Assembly (NCBI GenBank): GCA_963743705.1
Contig: CAVUQS010000012.1
Span: 372,001 to 436,000 of the forward strand
DNA from: PALSA-243 sp963743705
GTDB taxonomy: Bacteria > Acidobacteriota > Terriglobia > Bryobacterales > Bryobacteraceae
Direction: 5' to 3'
DNA length: 64,000 nucleotides
Of this stretch, positions 25,309-34,999 are shown one piece after another. The notes under the pieces were generated by a model. The model searched no databases, was not told the origin of the DNA, and saw only the letters and a list, made by a program, of their open reading frames with translations. How positions within the stretch are numbered: position 1 is the first letter of the stretch; the number at the start of each line of letters is the position of its first letter. A program made the translations under genes and the position numbers.

Positions 25309-28200
25309 ATGGATGCCAACGGCCTCAATTTCTGGATGCTGAGCCAACAGCAGGATTGGCGCTTGCCCCCGCCGCCCCCTGCGGGCGCCTCCGCCGCGGC
25401 TGCGAACCTGTCTTCGCTCGAATCCAGCGTGGGGGTCGACGATACGCAGATCGTTCTGCTGACGCCTTTGCCCGGTGGCGCTCCCGCATTCGTCTCGATC
25501 GATTCCGAAATCATGACCGTCGCCGGCGTGGACGCCACCGGTTTGCAGCTCGGCGTGACTCGCGGCGCCCAGGGCACGGCGGCGGCGAACCATCCGCCCG
25601 GCGCGCTGGTGCTGGGACCGGTGGGAATTCTCGAGGCCGGCGCCGCCAAGACCGATACGCAGCTGACGATCGCCATGGCGTCGCATCCGCCAACCACTGC
25701 GGCAGGAACCACGCCGCCGGGAACCACTCCAGCAGTCACTACCACGCCTGCGCCGCTGCAGCCGCCGGGCCTGACTCCTGGCGTTTTTCTGAAAATCGGC
25801 GCCGAGGTCCTGTCTGTTACCAACGTCGACTGGACGGGCATGCGGATTACCGTAACCCGCGGCGCTCTCGGCAGCGCGCCGGCCGCGTACTCCGCCGGAA
25901 CTCCACTGTTTTCGCCCATCGCTTCCAACACCTTGTATTTTTGCAAGGACAGCAACCGGCTGCGATTGCTGAGCATGCGCCTGGGCAATCCGCCGGTGGA
26001 ATCTTTTTCGACCGCCAGCAATCTGGTTGAGACCGTGCCGATGACTCAGGATGGGTTCGGCAATTACGCGCGCTGGGATGTCGCCAGCCGGCAGGTGATG
26101 GCCGGAGGCAGCGGCCCCGGCGAAGTATCCATTTATAGCGCCCCGGCAGGCCAGACAGTTACCGATCTGACGATGGGCTTTGACGGCATCCTCTACATCG
26201 CGGTCGGAGGGACCCTCGCGATGGTAGACCGGCGCGGCCGGTGGGCGGACTTCACGCTCACCGTTCCCGGCTTCAATTTCTGGCGCCTCGCGTCTCTTCC
26301 GGATGGCGGCGTGCTCGCGCTCGACCGCACCAAACCGCAACTCGGCACGGTCACTGGGGCGCCGCTGCAGACAGGCCCCGTCGATATCCCCGACCCAGGG
26401 ATTCTGCGCTCCTGCCAGCAGAACCCCAATCCTCCGGCGATGTCGGCGACGTATCCGTTGCCTTCCGCGGAAACGTTCGTCGGCTTCACTTCCGTGGGCT
26501 CTACGTCGGGGGCACAGCAGTTTGCATTGCTTTCGTGGGCTGCATTTTCAGCTTCCAACAAGGCCTCCTATCTGCGGCTGTTCGACTTCAATGCCGGCCT
26601 GGAAAATCCGTGGCAACTGGGCGGCATCCTGTGGCCTTACGGAGTCGCGTGGCTCGCCGATCTGCAACTGGCGGTGCTCGCCACGGGCTTGAATGAAGCG
26701 CTGGTGTTCGATCTGTCGGAGCCCGGCCCGCTGGTTCCGGCAGGCGATACATACGTACTGACCGGAAGCAATAAAGGGCCGTTCGCGCACAGCCAGAGTT
26801 CGCCACCCTACTATGCGGATGGAACGCAATTGCGCCCGCTGCTGCCGCTTTCGCTGAATTCGCTGGCGGGCTTCGGCTCGACCGATCCTGTGTCGCCGAG
26901 CATCGTGGATAGCGGCGCCACTCAGGCGATCTGGCACCGCGTATATCTCGAAGCTGTGCTGCCTGCCCGCTGCTCTGTCGTGGTGTGGCTGACTGCGGCC
27001 GACCAACCTGCGGGCATTACCGCTCCCACCGCGGCCTGGTATCCCCACGCATTCGGCGATGCCGACATGTCCGTGCTGCCGAACCAGACTCCGCAAGGCA
27101 TATGGCTGTCGATTCCGTCCGAAGTGCCGTTCGCACAGCCGCTCCTGGGGGATGCGCCGGTGAAGAATCGGCAAGGTCTGTTCATGGCCCTGGTTCAGCG
27201 AACCGGCGTTGCGGTCCGCAATCTGCGTGGCCGCTTCCTGGGAATTCGCGTGGAACTACAGGGGGACCGCCGGACTACGCCAGAGATCGCAGCGTTGCGC
27301 GTCTGGGGCCCGCGTTTTTCTTACGTCAGCAACTATCTGCCCGAACTCTACCGCGAAAACAAGTTCAGCCCCGATGCCGACCAACCGGGCCCCAGTACCC
27401 GGCGCGATTTTTTTGAGCGCTTCGTCAATATTTTCGAAGCGCAACTGACGCGCATCGAAGACCGCGTGGCGAATTCCTATCTGCTCACGCGTCCGGAAAC
27501 CGCGCCGGATGCGGCGCTCGATTGGCTGGGCGGCTGGGTCGGATTGAACCCCACAGGCTATCCGCCGGACCGGCGCCGTGCGCGGCTGTTAGCGGCGTCC
27601 AGCCTGCACAATGAGCGCGGCACCGTGGCGGGAGTTACGCAAGCGCTGGATATCGCCACCAACGGCCTCTGCACGCGCGGAGCGGTCATCGTGATTGAAG
27701 ATTTCCGGCTGCGCCACATCTTCGCGACTATTCTGGGCGCCAATCTCTCCGCCCAAAGCGACCCTCTGTTGCCTGGGTTTTCCGGCAGCGGCAACTCGTT
27801 TGTGGGCGACACGCTCTTCCTGGGAAACCCGCGCGATCAGGCGGAGGTGCTGGCGCTGTTTTCGAGCGACCTGCCGGAAAGCAACGCCGAGCAGAGCCAG
27901 GTGCAGCAGTTCTACGACAGCCTGGCGAATCGCATGACTATCTTTATCCATAACCAGGTGGAAAGCGTCGACATCAACCTGGTTCAGAAAATTGTGCAGC
28001 ACGAGAAACCCGCGCACGTTGCGGCGGCCATTCGCATCGCGACGCAACCGTTTATGGTGGGGCTCGCCGCACTATTGGGGGTTGACAGCTACCTCGCGCC
28101 CACGCCCCCGCGCGATCCGGTGGTTTTGGGTACGAGCCAGATCGGCCGTTACAACATGGTGATCCAAGCTCCCAGCCTCGACCCACGAATGGAGACCTGA
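25309..28200 (+). CDS. Baseplate/tail protein, Pvc12-like with gpI-like C-terminal domain
   Basis: The product has 963 residues from the ATG at 25309; the frame is open a little further up without a better start. Residues 29-203 hold two copies of the small beta domain also inserted in the sheath (VSIDSEIMTVAGVDATGLQL; LKIGAEVLSVTNVDWTGMRI), the second split by a Thr/Pro linker. A beta-propeller-like middle follows (about 205-500). The C-terminal part (about 675-900) is the phage tail protein I/Pvc12 type: YLPELYRENKF, FFERFVNIFEAQLTRIEDRV and DWLGGWVGL. It should form the outer part of the baseplate. Confidence 0.85.
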   Translation: MDANGLNFWMLSQQQDWRLPPPPPAGASAAAANLSSLESSVGVDDTQIVLLTPLPGGAPAFVSIDSEIMTVAGVDATGLQLGVTRGAQGTAAANHPPGALVLGPVGILEAGAAKTDTQLTIAMASHPPTTAAGTTPPGTTPAVTTTPAPLQPPGLTPGVFLKIGAEVLSVTNVDWTGMRITVTRGALGSAPAAYSAGTPLFSPIASNTLYFCKDSNRLRLLSMRLGNPPVESFSTASNLVETVPMTQDGFGNYARWDVASRQVMAGGSGPGEVSIYSAPAGQTVTDLTMGFDGILYIAVGGTLAMVDRRGRWADFTLTVPGFNFWRLASLPDGGVLALDRTKPQLGTVTGAPLQTGPVDIPDPGILRSCQQNPNPPAMSATYPLPSAETFVGFTSVGSTSGAQQFALLSWAAFSASNKASYLRLFDFNAGLENPWQLGGILWPYGVAWLADLQLAVLATGLNEALVFDLSEPGPLVPAGDTYVLTGSNKGPFAHSQSSPPYYADGTQLRPLLPLSLNSLAGFGSTDPVSPSIVDSGATQAIWHRVYLEAVLPARCSVVVWLTAADQPAGITAPTAAWYPHAFGDADMSVLPNQTPQGIWLSIPSEVPFAQPLLGDAPVKNRQGLFMALVQRTGVAVRNLRGRFLGIRVELQGDRRTTPEIAALRVWGPRFSYVSNYLPELYRENKFSPDADQPGPSTRRDFFERFVNIFEAQLTRIEDRVANSYLLTRPETAPDAALDWLGGWVGLNPTGYPPDRRRARLLAASSLHNERGTVAGVTQALDIATNGLCTRGAVIVIEDFRLRHIFATILGANLSAQSDPLLPGFSGSGNSFVGDTLFLGNPRDQAEVLALFSSDLPESNAEQSQVQQFYDSLANRMTIFIHNQVESVDINLVQKIVQHEKPAHVAAAIRIATQPFMVGLAALLGVDSYLAPTPPRDPVVLGTSQIGRYNMVIQAPSLDPRMET

Positions 28201-28204
28201 CGAA

Positions 28205-29092
28205 ATGGCAACCACCACCGACAGCCTCAATCCTCCGCCCGCGCCGCAGCGCGTCTACTATTCCACTGGCCGGATGCTGGGAGTCGAAGATTTCCAGGCG
28301 GACCAGGATTACCACCGCGGCCGTCTGGCGCGCGTGCTGATCCAACTCTATGGGACCGGGACCGTATCGGGTCTGTTTGTGCAAACCGACAAGAACCCGG
28401 ACGTCAAGAGCCTGGAAATTCAAGTCACTCCGGGAATGGCGATCGATCGCGTGGGCCGCATTATCGAGGCGCCGCGCCTGGTCTGCATTGGCGTCTACAA
28501 CTGGCTGACGCAGCAGATGCAGTCATGGCAATCTCAGTTGACCAACCCGATACCCGGACAGCCTGCTCTGCCCGACCCCAACACGGCGATCCACGATGGC
28601 GCGCATCTGATGGTCGATGTGTTCGCGACCTTCGTGCCCTGTACGCGCGGTCTTACGCCAAGCTTTGCATCGGAAGACGATTACGACGCAACCGACGCTT
28701 TTTCCGCCAACCGGTGGCTTGACTCGTTTGCCATGCAACTGGTTCTGCGCACGGATCCCACGCCGCTGACGCCCGCCGATCCATGGAAAACCAGCGGCGC
28801 CCTGCCGGTCGCCGGCTCCGGGCTCGCCGCGCCGATTACGGCGAATCTACAGAACCTCATTCTTGGGGCCACGGCGGGGCCGGCTGTGATGCCTGTGGAG
28901 TATCCGGCAGGCTTCGACGCGACTTCGGTGTTTCTCGCCCGCATCCTGATCGCCGCAGCCGCGGGAGCGGCGGGACAGCCTCCCACATTCGACCTGACGC
29001 AAATCACGATCGACAATAACTCGCGGTTGTTCCTGTATCCGGCGCCCCTGGTGGCCCGCCTGGGCGGGCTGAGCTCGGGAGCGGAGACTTAG
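28205..29092 (+). CDS. eCIS protein with shared 'GRxL...Y..GR' N-terminal module (copy 1)
   Basis: The product has 295 residues. Its N-terminal part reads YYSTGRMLGVEDFQADQDYH RGRLARVLIQLYGTGTVSGL and then IQVTPGMAIDRVGRII. The same pattern, a short strand with G-R, a helix with a spaced E/D...Y, then a G...GL strand and a P-G-x-a-I segment, recurs in the next three proteins. The rest is alpha/beta with a Pro/Ala-rich middle. The gene is spaced 4 bases after the Pvc12-like gene. The family is common near eCIS baseplate genes, but I cannot name a function. A baseplate-attached adaptor or fibre base is the likeliest role. Confidence 0.65.
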   Translation: MATTTDSLNPPPAPQRVYYSTGRMLGVEDFQADQDYHRGRLARVLIQLYGTGTVSGLFVQTDKNPDVKSLEIQVTPGMAIDRVGRIIEAPRLVCIGVYNWLTQQMQSWQSQLTNPIPGQPALPDPNTAIHDGAHLMVDVFATFVPCTRGLTPSFASEDDYDATDAFSANRWLDSFAMQLVLRTDPTPLTPADPWKTSGALPVAGSGLAAPITANLQNLILGATAGPAVMPVEYPAGFDATSVFLARILIAAAAGAAGQPPTFDLTQITIDNNSRLFLYPAPLVARLGGLSSGAET

Positions 29093-29101
29093 GAGACAGG
29101 T

Positions 29102-32100
29102 ATGCCGAATTACGCCGGGGGCAGCACGCGAGTAGTTCTGATGCAGCCGGACCTGACCTCGTTCCAGGCCAACGGTTCGGTGGTATTGGATAGCCGCCGC
29201 ACGCGGCCGCTGTGGTTCGATGGCCGCTTCCTGGCGGCCCGCGATCTGGAGCGCGAACAGAACTACTTCCTGCAGAGAGAGGCTGACCTTGGCCAAGCGC
29301 CGGGCTTCGGCGTTCTGCACGGGCTGATGGTCGACCAGAAATCCTCCACCGGACAAACCGCCCCCGCCGGCACGATTATCATTCATGCCGGCGAGGGAAT
29401 CACGCCCGCCGGCGAAATGGTGCGAGTCACCAGCGATCTGACAGTCCAGCTCTCCGCTCTCGCCGAATCGCAGACCCTGGATGCGCAGTTGGGCCTTTCG
29501 GTCGCTCCTCCACAATCGCCGCAACAACGCACTGGGCTGTATGTCATCGCGCTCCAGCCGCTGGAATACACGGCAAACCCCATTAGCGCTTACCCCACCA
29601 CTGTTCAGGGCAAGCGCAGCACCCATCCCGGCGACATTGTGGAGGCTACGGCAGTCACGCTAGCGTCCTATCCCAATCCGCCCAGTCAGTACGGCGCGGC
29701 TTTGCAGCAGGCGGCGCTCGCGCGGCAGATTTTCGTCAGCGGAACCGCGGCCGCCCTTCCGGATTCCTTACTGCCCTTGGCCGTGGTCAGCTTGCAGCAA
29801 GGCGCCATCAGCTGGATCGATCCCTATCTGGTGAGACGAGACACGGGCACGCAATATGCCGGCGTGAACTTTGGATTGACCGATCCCGCCACCCAACAGG
29901 CCTATCTGCTGCAGTATGATGCGCAGTTGCAGGCCGCGGTGGCGACTCGCCTCGCCAGCGGACTGAAGGCGAATTTCGCAGCGAGCGATTACTTTCAGGC
30001 TCTGCCGCCGGTCGGCCGCTTCCCGATCGACGCCATCAATACCAGCGCCTTCTCCCAGGTTTTCTTTCCGCAGGAAATGGATGTCCGTCTCACCATCATT
30101 CCTTCGGACGAATTACCCGCGCTTCTGCAGGATGGCATGTCGCTTCCGCCCATCGATTTGACGCTGCCGGACAGCTCATACGAAAGCCTGGCGGTGTTTG
30201 CGTTCATTCCCGTACCGGTGGACAACTTCGCGGCTCTAAAAAGTTCGCTGCCGGCTACGCCACTGAACCCCACGCTGCCGCAGGTGCTCGCCAACCGCTC
30301 GCCCATTCAGTTACTTCAGCTCTATCAAGGCGCGGCGATCATCGCGCCGCCGCTTCCCGTAGCCGACAGCGCCTGGGCCAAGGCCATCGGCGGTCAGCAG
30401 TATGGCTTCTACTTGCGGCGTCGCAGCGATCCGTCTTTCGTCCCGTTCACCACTCCTTCGGGCGTATTGCTGGTTTCTTCGCAGAACCCCTCAACATTCG
30501 GTCAATCGGTGACTTTCACCGCGATGATCTCGCCGGGTTCCGCGGTCGGCAGCGTACAGTTTTTCGATGGCGCAACGGCATTGGGCACAGTAATAGTCAG
30601 CGGGGGAATGGCGGCGCTGGCGCTCTCTTCCCTGACCGTGGGCAATCACCCCATCACCGCGGTCTTTGGCGGCGATGCGACCAATGCCGGAAGCACGTCC
30701 GACGTCTTGACGCAGGCGGTTACCAAGACGGCGTCGATCACGACGGTCAGCTCGTCGGTCAACCCCTCGACCATCGGACAGCCGGTCACGTTCACCGCGA
30801 ATGTCTCACCCTCTTCCGCCACCGGCAACGTGCAGTTTCTGGACGGCGCAACCGTGCTGGGGACGGTGACGCTGAGCGGCGGAGTAGCCGCGCTTCCCGC
30901 CCTCTCTTCGCTTGCGCTGGGAGCGCATTCCATCACCGCGGTCTATAGCGGCGATAACAACCTGGCGGCGAGCACTTCCGCGGTGTTGACGCAAACGGTC
31001 GCCAAGGTGGTTTCGACTACAAGCGTGAGCTCCTCGTTGAACCCATCGACGTTAGGGCAGCCCGTCGTCCTCACGGCGAAGGTTTCGCCGAGCTCCGCGA
31101 CCGGCAGCGTACAATTTCGCGATGGCGCGACGGTTCTGGGAACCGCGCCGCTCAACAGCGGCGTAGCGACGCTTCCGGCGCTTTCCTCCTTCACGGTGGG
31201 AAATCACGGCATCACCGCAGTCTATAGCGGCGACGGCAATACGGCGGCGAGCACCTCGCCATCGTTGACGCAAACCGTCTCCAGGACAATTTCCAGCGTG
31301 GCGCTGAGTTCCTCCGTCAACCCATCCACGTTCGGCCAAACAGTCACGTTCACCGCCAACGTTTCGCCCGCCTCCGCCACGGGTAGCGTACAGTTCGTCG
31401 ACGGTGCGGGCGGGCTCGGAACCGCGATCCTGACCGGAGGGGTGGCGACGCTCTCGACGCCCGCGCTGGCGGTGGGCAGTCATTCCATCACCGCCGTCTA
31501 TAGCGGCGATGGCAACGATGCGCCAAGCATATCGGCGGTTCTCACGCAGGTAGTGAATAAGACGGCCTCGGGCGTGGCCTTGAGCTCGTCGGCCAACCCA
31601 TCGGCCTTCGGACAGTCCGTTACCTTCACCGCCAAGCTCACCCCCACATCCGCGACCGGAAGCGTGCAGTTCCTGGACGGCGCAACGGTTCTCGGCACGG
31701 GAACGGTCTCGGGTGGCGTAGCCGTGGTGACGACCGCCGCTCTGGCGGTGGGCTCGCATCCCATCACTGCCGCGTATGGCGGCGACGCGAACAATGCCGC
31801 CGGCGTCTCGGCCGTTCTAACGCAGACGGTCAACCAATCGGCGTCAACCGTCACGTTGACGACCTCGGCAAACCCATCGGCCTTCGGCCAGCCGGTTTCC
31901 TTCACCGCGCGCGTTTCGCCGAGTTCGGCCACGGGCTCCGTCGAATTCTTGGATGGCACAACCGCTCTCGGTACTGTGACCATGAGCGGCGGGGCGGCCA
32001 CTTTGGCGGTTTCCTCGCTCTCGGTGGGCACGCACTCCATCACGGCTGCCTATAACGGCGATGGCAACAATGCGGCGAGCATTTCCCCCGTTCTCACGCA

Positions 32101-34921
32101 GACCGTCACCAAGACGGCTTCCAGCGTGACGATTAACTCATCGGTAAATCCCTCCACCTTCGGGCAAGCCGTTACGTTCACGGCCGGGACGACGCCGTCT
32201 TCCGCCACCGGCAGCGTCCAATTTCTGGATGGCGCAACATCTCTCGGTACGGGAGCGCTCAGCGGCGGCGCGGCGTCGCTATCGGTCTCGTCGCTTTCCG
32301 TGGGCGCGCATTCCATCACCGCTGCATATGGCGGCGATGGTAACGATGCGGCGAGCACATCGCCCGTGCTGACTCAAAATGTCTCCAAAGCAGTCGCGGG
32401 CGTGACGCTGAGCTCTTCGGCAAACCCATCCACCTTGGGACAAATCGTGACGTTCACGGCGAAGCTTTCGCCTGCTACCGCTACCGGCAGCGTACAGTTT
32501 CTCGATGGCGCAACCGCGCTCGGCACGGGCACGGTCAGCGGCGGCGCCGCCACCCTGGCGGTCTCCTCGCTGGCGGTGGGTACTCATTCCATCACCGCGG
32601 CTTATGGCGGCGACGCCAATAACGCTGCGAGCACGTCCGCGGTGTTGACGCAAACCGTCAATAAGGCAACGTCCGGCGTAGCGGTAAGCTCTTCGGCGAA
32701 CCCTTCGTCTTTCGGCCAGACCGTTACGTTCACGGCTACTGTCACTCCGTCTACCGCCTCCGGTTCCGTACAGTTCCTGGATGGGGCCACGGTATTGGGC
32801 ACAGGCGCGGTAAGCGGTGGGGTTGCGACCCTCGGAGCGTCATCGCTGGCCGTCGGCACGCATTCCATCACGGCTGCCTATAGCGGCGATGGCAACAACG
32901 CCGCCGCCACTTCCGCTGTCTTGACGCAGACGGTCACCAAGACAAGCGCGACCGTCAGCGTCACTTCATCGCTGAATCCCGCCGGCGTCGGCCAGGCGAT
33001 TACCTTTACCGCGCGCCTCTCTTCCACGTCCGCCACTGGCTCGATCGAATTTCTGGATGGCTCGGCGGCTTTGAGCACGGTAACGGTCAGCGCGGGCGTG
33101 GCTACGTTCTCCACTTCCACTCTTACGATTGGCACTCACTCGATCGTTGTGGCCTACGGCGGCGATGGAAATTTCGTGGCTAGCGACTCCGCGGTATTGG
33201 CGCAGGTCGTCAACAAGGGTGGCACGAGTGCGGCGCTGACCTCGTCGCTCAACCCGTCGGCCTTCGGCGCGAACGTCACATTTACGGCGAAGGTGAACCC
33301 CGCGGCCGCTACCGGCGCCGTGCAGTTCCTGGATGGCGCCACGGCTCTGGGCAGCGGAACGCTCAGCGGCGGGTCGGCGTCGCTCATAGTGTCCTCTCTC
33401 GCAGTGGGCGCGCATTCCGTCGTCGGCGCATATGGCGGCGACGCCAACAATGCGGCCTGCAATTCCCCCGCCTTGACGCAAACCGTCACGAAGGCAGAGT
33501 CCGGAGTGACGCTGACCACTTCCAACAGTCAGGCGATTTTCGGACAGACGGTCACTTTCACAGCCAAAGTGACTCCCACCGCGGCCACCGGCAGCGTGCA
33601 GTTCCTGGATGGCGCAACCGTGCTCGGAACCGGCGCAGTCAGCGGCGGCGCCGCGACGCTGGCAACATCCTCTTTGGCCGTGGGCCAGCACTCCATCACG
33701 GCCGTATATAGCGGCGATGGCAACGATGCCGGCAGCACCTCCACGGTCCTGTCGCAGTTTATTGTCAAGGCCGGCTCGAGCGTGACTATAACCTCTTCGC
33801 TCAATCCCTCGGCTTTGGCGCAGGCTGTCACCTTTACGGCGAAGGTCGCTTCGACTTCGGGCACGGGAACGGTGCAATTCCTGGATGGCGCAACAGTGCT
33901 CGGAACAGGAACCCTGAGCGGCGGGGCCGCGACGTTTTCTGTCTCCTCCCTGACGGCCGGCGCGCACTCCATCACGGCGGTCTACAGCGGCGACGCGAAC
34001 AACGGGGGCAGCACTTCAGCGGTACTGACTCAGACCGTGAACAAAGGCGCTTCCAGCGTGACGGTCGCCTCTTCGGCAAATCCATCCTCCGTGGGCCAAT
34101 CGGTCACATTCACTGCCACTCTCACGCCCAGTTCCGCCACCGGCAGCGTGCAATTTTTAGATGGTACGGCTCCCCTTGGCTCGGCGACGGTGAGCGGTGG
34201 GAAGGCGGCGTTGCCGGTCTCCACGCTGACCGCGGGCACGCACTCCATCACCGCGGTCTACAGCGGCGACGCGAACAACGGGGGCAGCACGTCCCCCGTC
34301 TTGACGCAGACAGTCAACAAGGGCGCGTCGAGCGTGGTTTTGAGCTCTTCGGTAAACCCATCGACGGTAGGACAATCCGTGACCTTCACGGCGAAAGTGA
34401 CTCCCGCCACCGCGACCGGGAGCATGCAGTTCCTGGATGGCACGAAGCTTCTCGGCACGGTGCAAATCAGCGCCGGGGCGGCGGCGTTTACCGTAAGTCC
34501 GACGGTGCCCTTCGCGATCGGAACCCACCCGATGACCGCGGTCTACAGCGGCGATGGAAACAACGCGGGCAGCACATCCCCAGTGCTAACACAGACCGTT
34601 AACAAGGTGTCCTCCAGCATCTCGCTGACGTCTTCGCTGAATCCGTCTACGACGTCGCAGGCGGTGATTTTCACGGCCAGAGTCACACCCAGTACGGCCA
34701 CTGGCGCCGTCTCGTTCCTGGATGGCCTCACTCCCTTGGGTTCGCCGACGTTGAACGGGGGCGTGGCGTCGGTGTCTGTGACGCCATCGTCGACCGCCGC
34801 GGGCGAGTGGACCGCCGGCCTGCACATTATTACAGCCATCTACGCGGGCGACGCCAACACTGCAGCGCCCTTGCCCGCCTTGTTGACCCAGACTGTCAAT
34901 TCTCCGGTTGTCATTCAATGA
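29102..34921 (+). CDS. Giant eCIS fibre-like protein: shared N-terminal module plus 16 Ig-like repeats (copy 2)
   Basis: The product has 1939 residues. Residues 1-455 form a module nearly identical in layout to the whole of the 35000 product: RPLWFDGRFLAARDLEREQN YF, GFGVLHGLMV, GLYVIALQPLEYTANPISAY and so on. From about 456 to the end it consists of 16 tandem Ig-like repeats of about 92 residues (bacterial Ig-like 3/5 type), each with SSxNPSxxGQxVTFTA, GSVQFLDGATxLGT and GTHSITAxYSGDGNNAAS. Such stalks project receptor-binding or adhesive ends. No distinct tip domain follows the last repeat, so binding may rest with the repeats. It likely serves as the Pvc13-type fibre. No membrane anchor is present. 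It is preceded by a GGAGACAGGT ribosome region. Confidence 0.85.
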   Translation: MPNYAGGSTRVVLMQPDLTSFQANGSVVLDSRRTRPLWFDGRFLAARDLEREQNYFLQREADLGQAPGFGVLHGLMVDQKSSTGQTAPAGTIIIHAGEGITPAGEMVRVTSDLTVQLSALAESQTLDAQLGLSVAPPQSPQQRTGLYVIALQPLEYTANPISAYPTTVQGKRSTHPGDIVEATAVTLASYPNPPSQYGAALQQAALARQIFVSGTAAALPDSLLPLAVVSLQQGAISWIDPYLVRRDTGTQYAGVNFGLTDPATQQAYLLQYDAQLQAAVATRLASGLKANFAASDYFQALPPVGRFPIDAINTSAFSQVFFPQEMDVRLTIIPSDELPALLQDGMSLPPIDLTLPDSSYESLAVFAFIPVPVDNFAALKSSLPATPLNPTLPQVLANRSPIQLLQLYQGAAIIAPPLPVADSAWAKAIGGQQYGFYLRRRSDPSFVPFTTPSGVLLVSSQNPSTFGQSVTFTAMISPGSAVGSVQFFDGATALGTVIVSGGMAALALSSLTVGNHPITAVFGGDATNAGSTSDVLTQAVTKTASITTVSSSVNPSTIGQPVTFTANVSPSSATGNVQFLDGATVLGTVTLSGGVAALPALSSLALGAHSITAVYSGDNNLAASTSAVLTQTVAKVVSTTSVSSSLNPSTLGQPVVLTAKVSPSSATGSVQFRDGATVLGTAPLNSGVATLPALSSFTVGNHGITAVYSGDGNTAASTSPSLTQTVSRTISSVALSSSVNPSTFGQTVTFTANVSPASATGSVQFVDGAGGLGTAILTGGVATLSTPALAVGSHSITAVYSGDGNDAPSISAVLTQVVNKTASGVALSSSANPSAFGQSVTFTAKLTPTSATGSVQFLDGATVLGTGTVSGGVAVVTTAALAVGSHPITAAYGGDANNAAGVSAVLTQTVNQSASTVTLTTSANPSAFGQPVSFTARVSPSSATGSVEFLDGTTALGTVTMSGGAATLAVSSLSVGTHSITAAYNGDGNNAASISPVLTQTVTKTASSVTINSSVNPSTFGQAVTFTAGTTPSSATGSVQFLDGATSLGTGALSGGAASLSVSSLSVGAHSITAAYGGDGNDAASTSPVLTQNVSKAVAGVTLSSSANPSTLGQIVTFTAKLSPATATGSVQFLDGATALGTGTVSGGAATLAVSSLAVGTHSITAAYGGDANNAASTSAVLTQTVNKATSGVAVSSSANPSSFGQTVTFTATVTPSTASGSVQFLDGATVLGTGAVSGGVATLGASSLAVGTHSITAAYSGDGNNAAATSAVLTQTVTKTSATVSVTSSLNPAGVGQAITFTARLSSTSATGSIEFLDGSAALSTVTVSAGVATFSTSTLTIGTHSIVVAYGGDGNFVASDSAVLAQVVNKGGTSAALTSSLNPSAFGANVTFTAKVNPAAATGAVQFLDGATALGSGTLSGGSASLIVSSLAVGAHSVVGAYGGDANNAACNSPALTQTVTKAESGVTLTTSNSQAIFGQTVTFTAKVTPTAATGSVQFLDGATVLGTGAVSGGAATLATSSLAVGQHSITAVYSGDGNDAGSTSTVLSQFIVKAGSSVTITSSLNPSALAQAVTFTAKVASTSGTGTVQFLDGATVLGTGTLSGGAATFSVSSLTAGAHSITAVYSGDANNGGSTSAVLTQTVNKGASSVTVASSANPSSVGQSVTFTATLTPSSATGSVQFLDGTAPLGSATVSGGKAALPVSTLTAGTHSITAVYSGDANNGGSTSPVLTQTVNKGASSVVLSSSVNPSTVGQSVTFTAKVTPATATGSMQFLDGTKLLGTVQISAGAAAFTVSPTVPFAIGTHPMTAVYSGDGNNAGSTSPVLTQTVNKVSSSISLTSSLNPSTTSQAVIFTARVTPSTATGAVSFLDGLTPLGSPTLNGGVASVSVTPSSTAAGEWTAGLHIITAIYAGDANTAAPLPALLTQTVNSPVVIQ
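30466..34918 (+). repeat. Array of 16 Ig-like coding repeats, about 276 bp each
   Basis: Sixteen units follow one another without spacers. The most similar adjoining units (about 33780-34320) share long DNA runs such as GTCTACAGCGGCGACGCGAA, so recent duplication or gene conversion is likely. The last two units carry small insertions. Repeat number may vary between strains or collapse in assembly. Confidence 0.88.
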
Positions 34922-34999
34922 GCCATCAGTATGCGCGGATTTCTATCTTCGACGATGCGCCGGCGGCCGTACACGGACGCGTTTCAAGGGGAGTGAGTC

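Noticed and set aside
25069..26340. 423-codon minus-strand open frame opposite the baseplate genes
   Set aside because: Antisense to two well-supported baseplate genes; composition is that of a high-GC shadow frame.
30646..34918. Series of long minus-strand open frames across the Ig-like array (for example 32966-33967)
   Set aside because: They recur with the period of the plus-strand repeats and have repetitive, Arg/Gly- or Val/Pro-rich products. They are antisense shadows of a GC-rich repeat gene.
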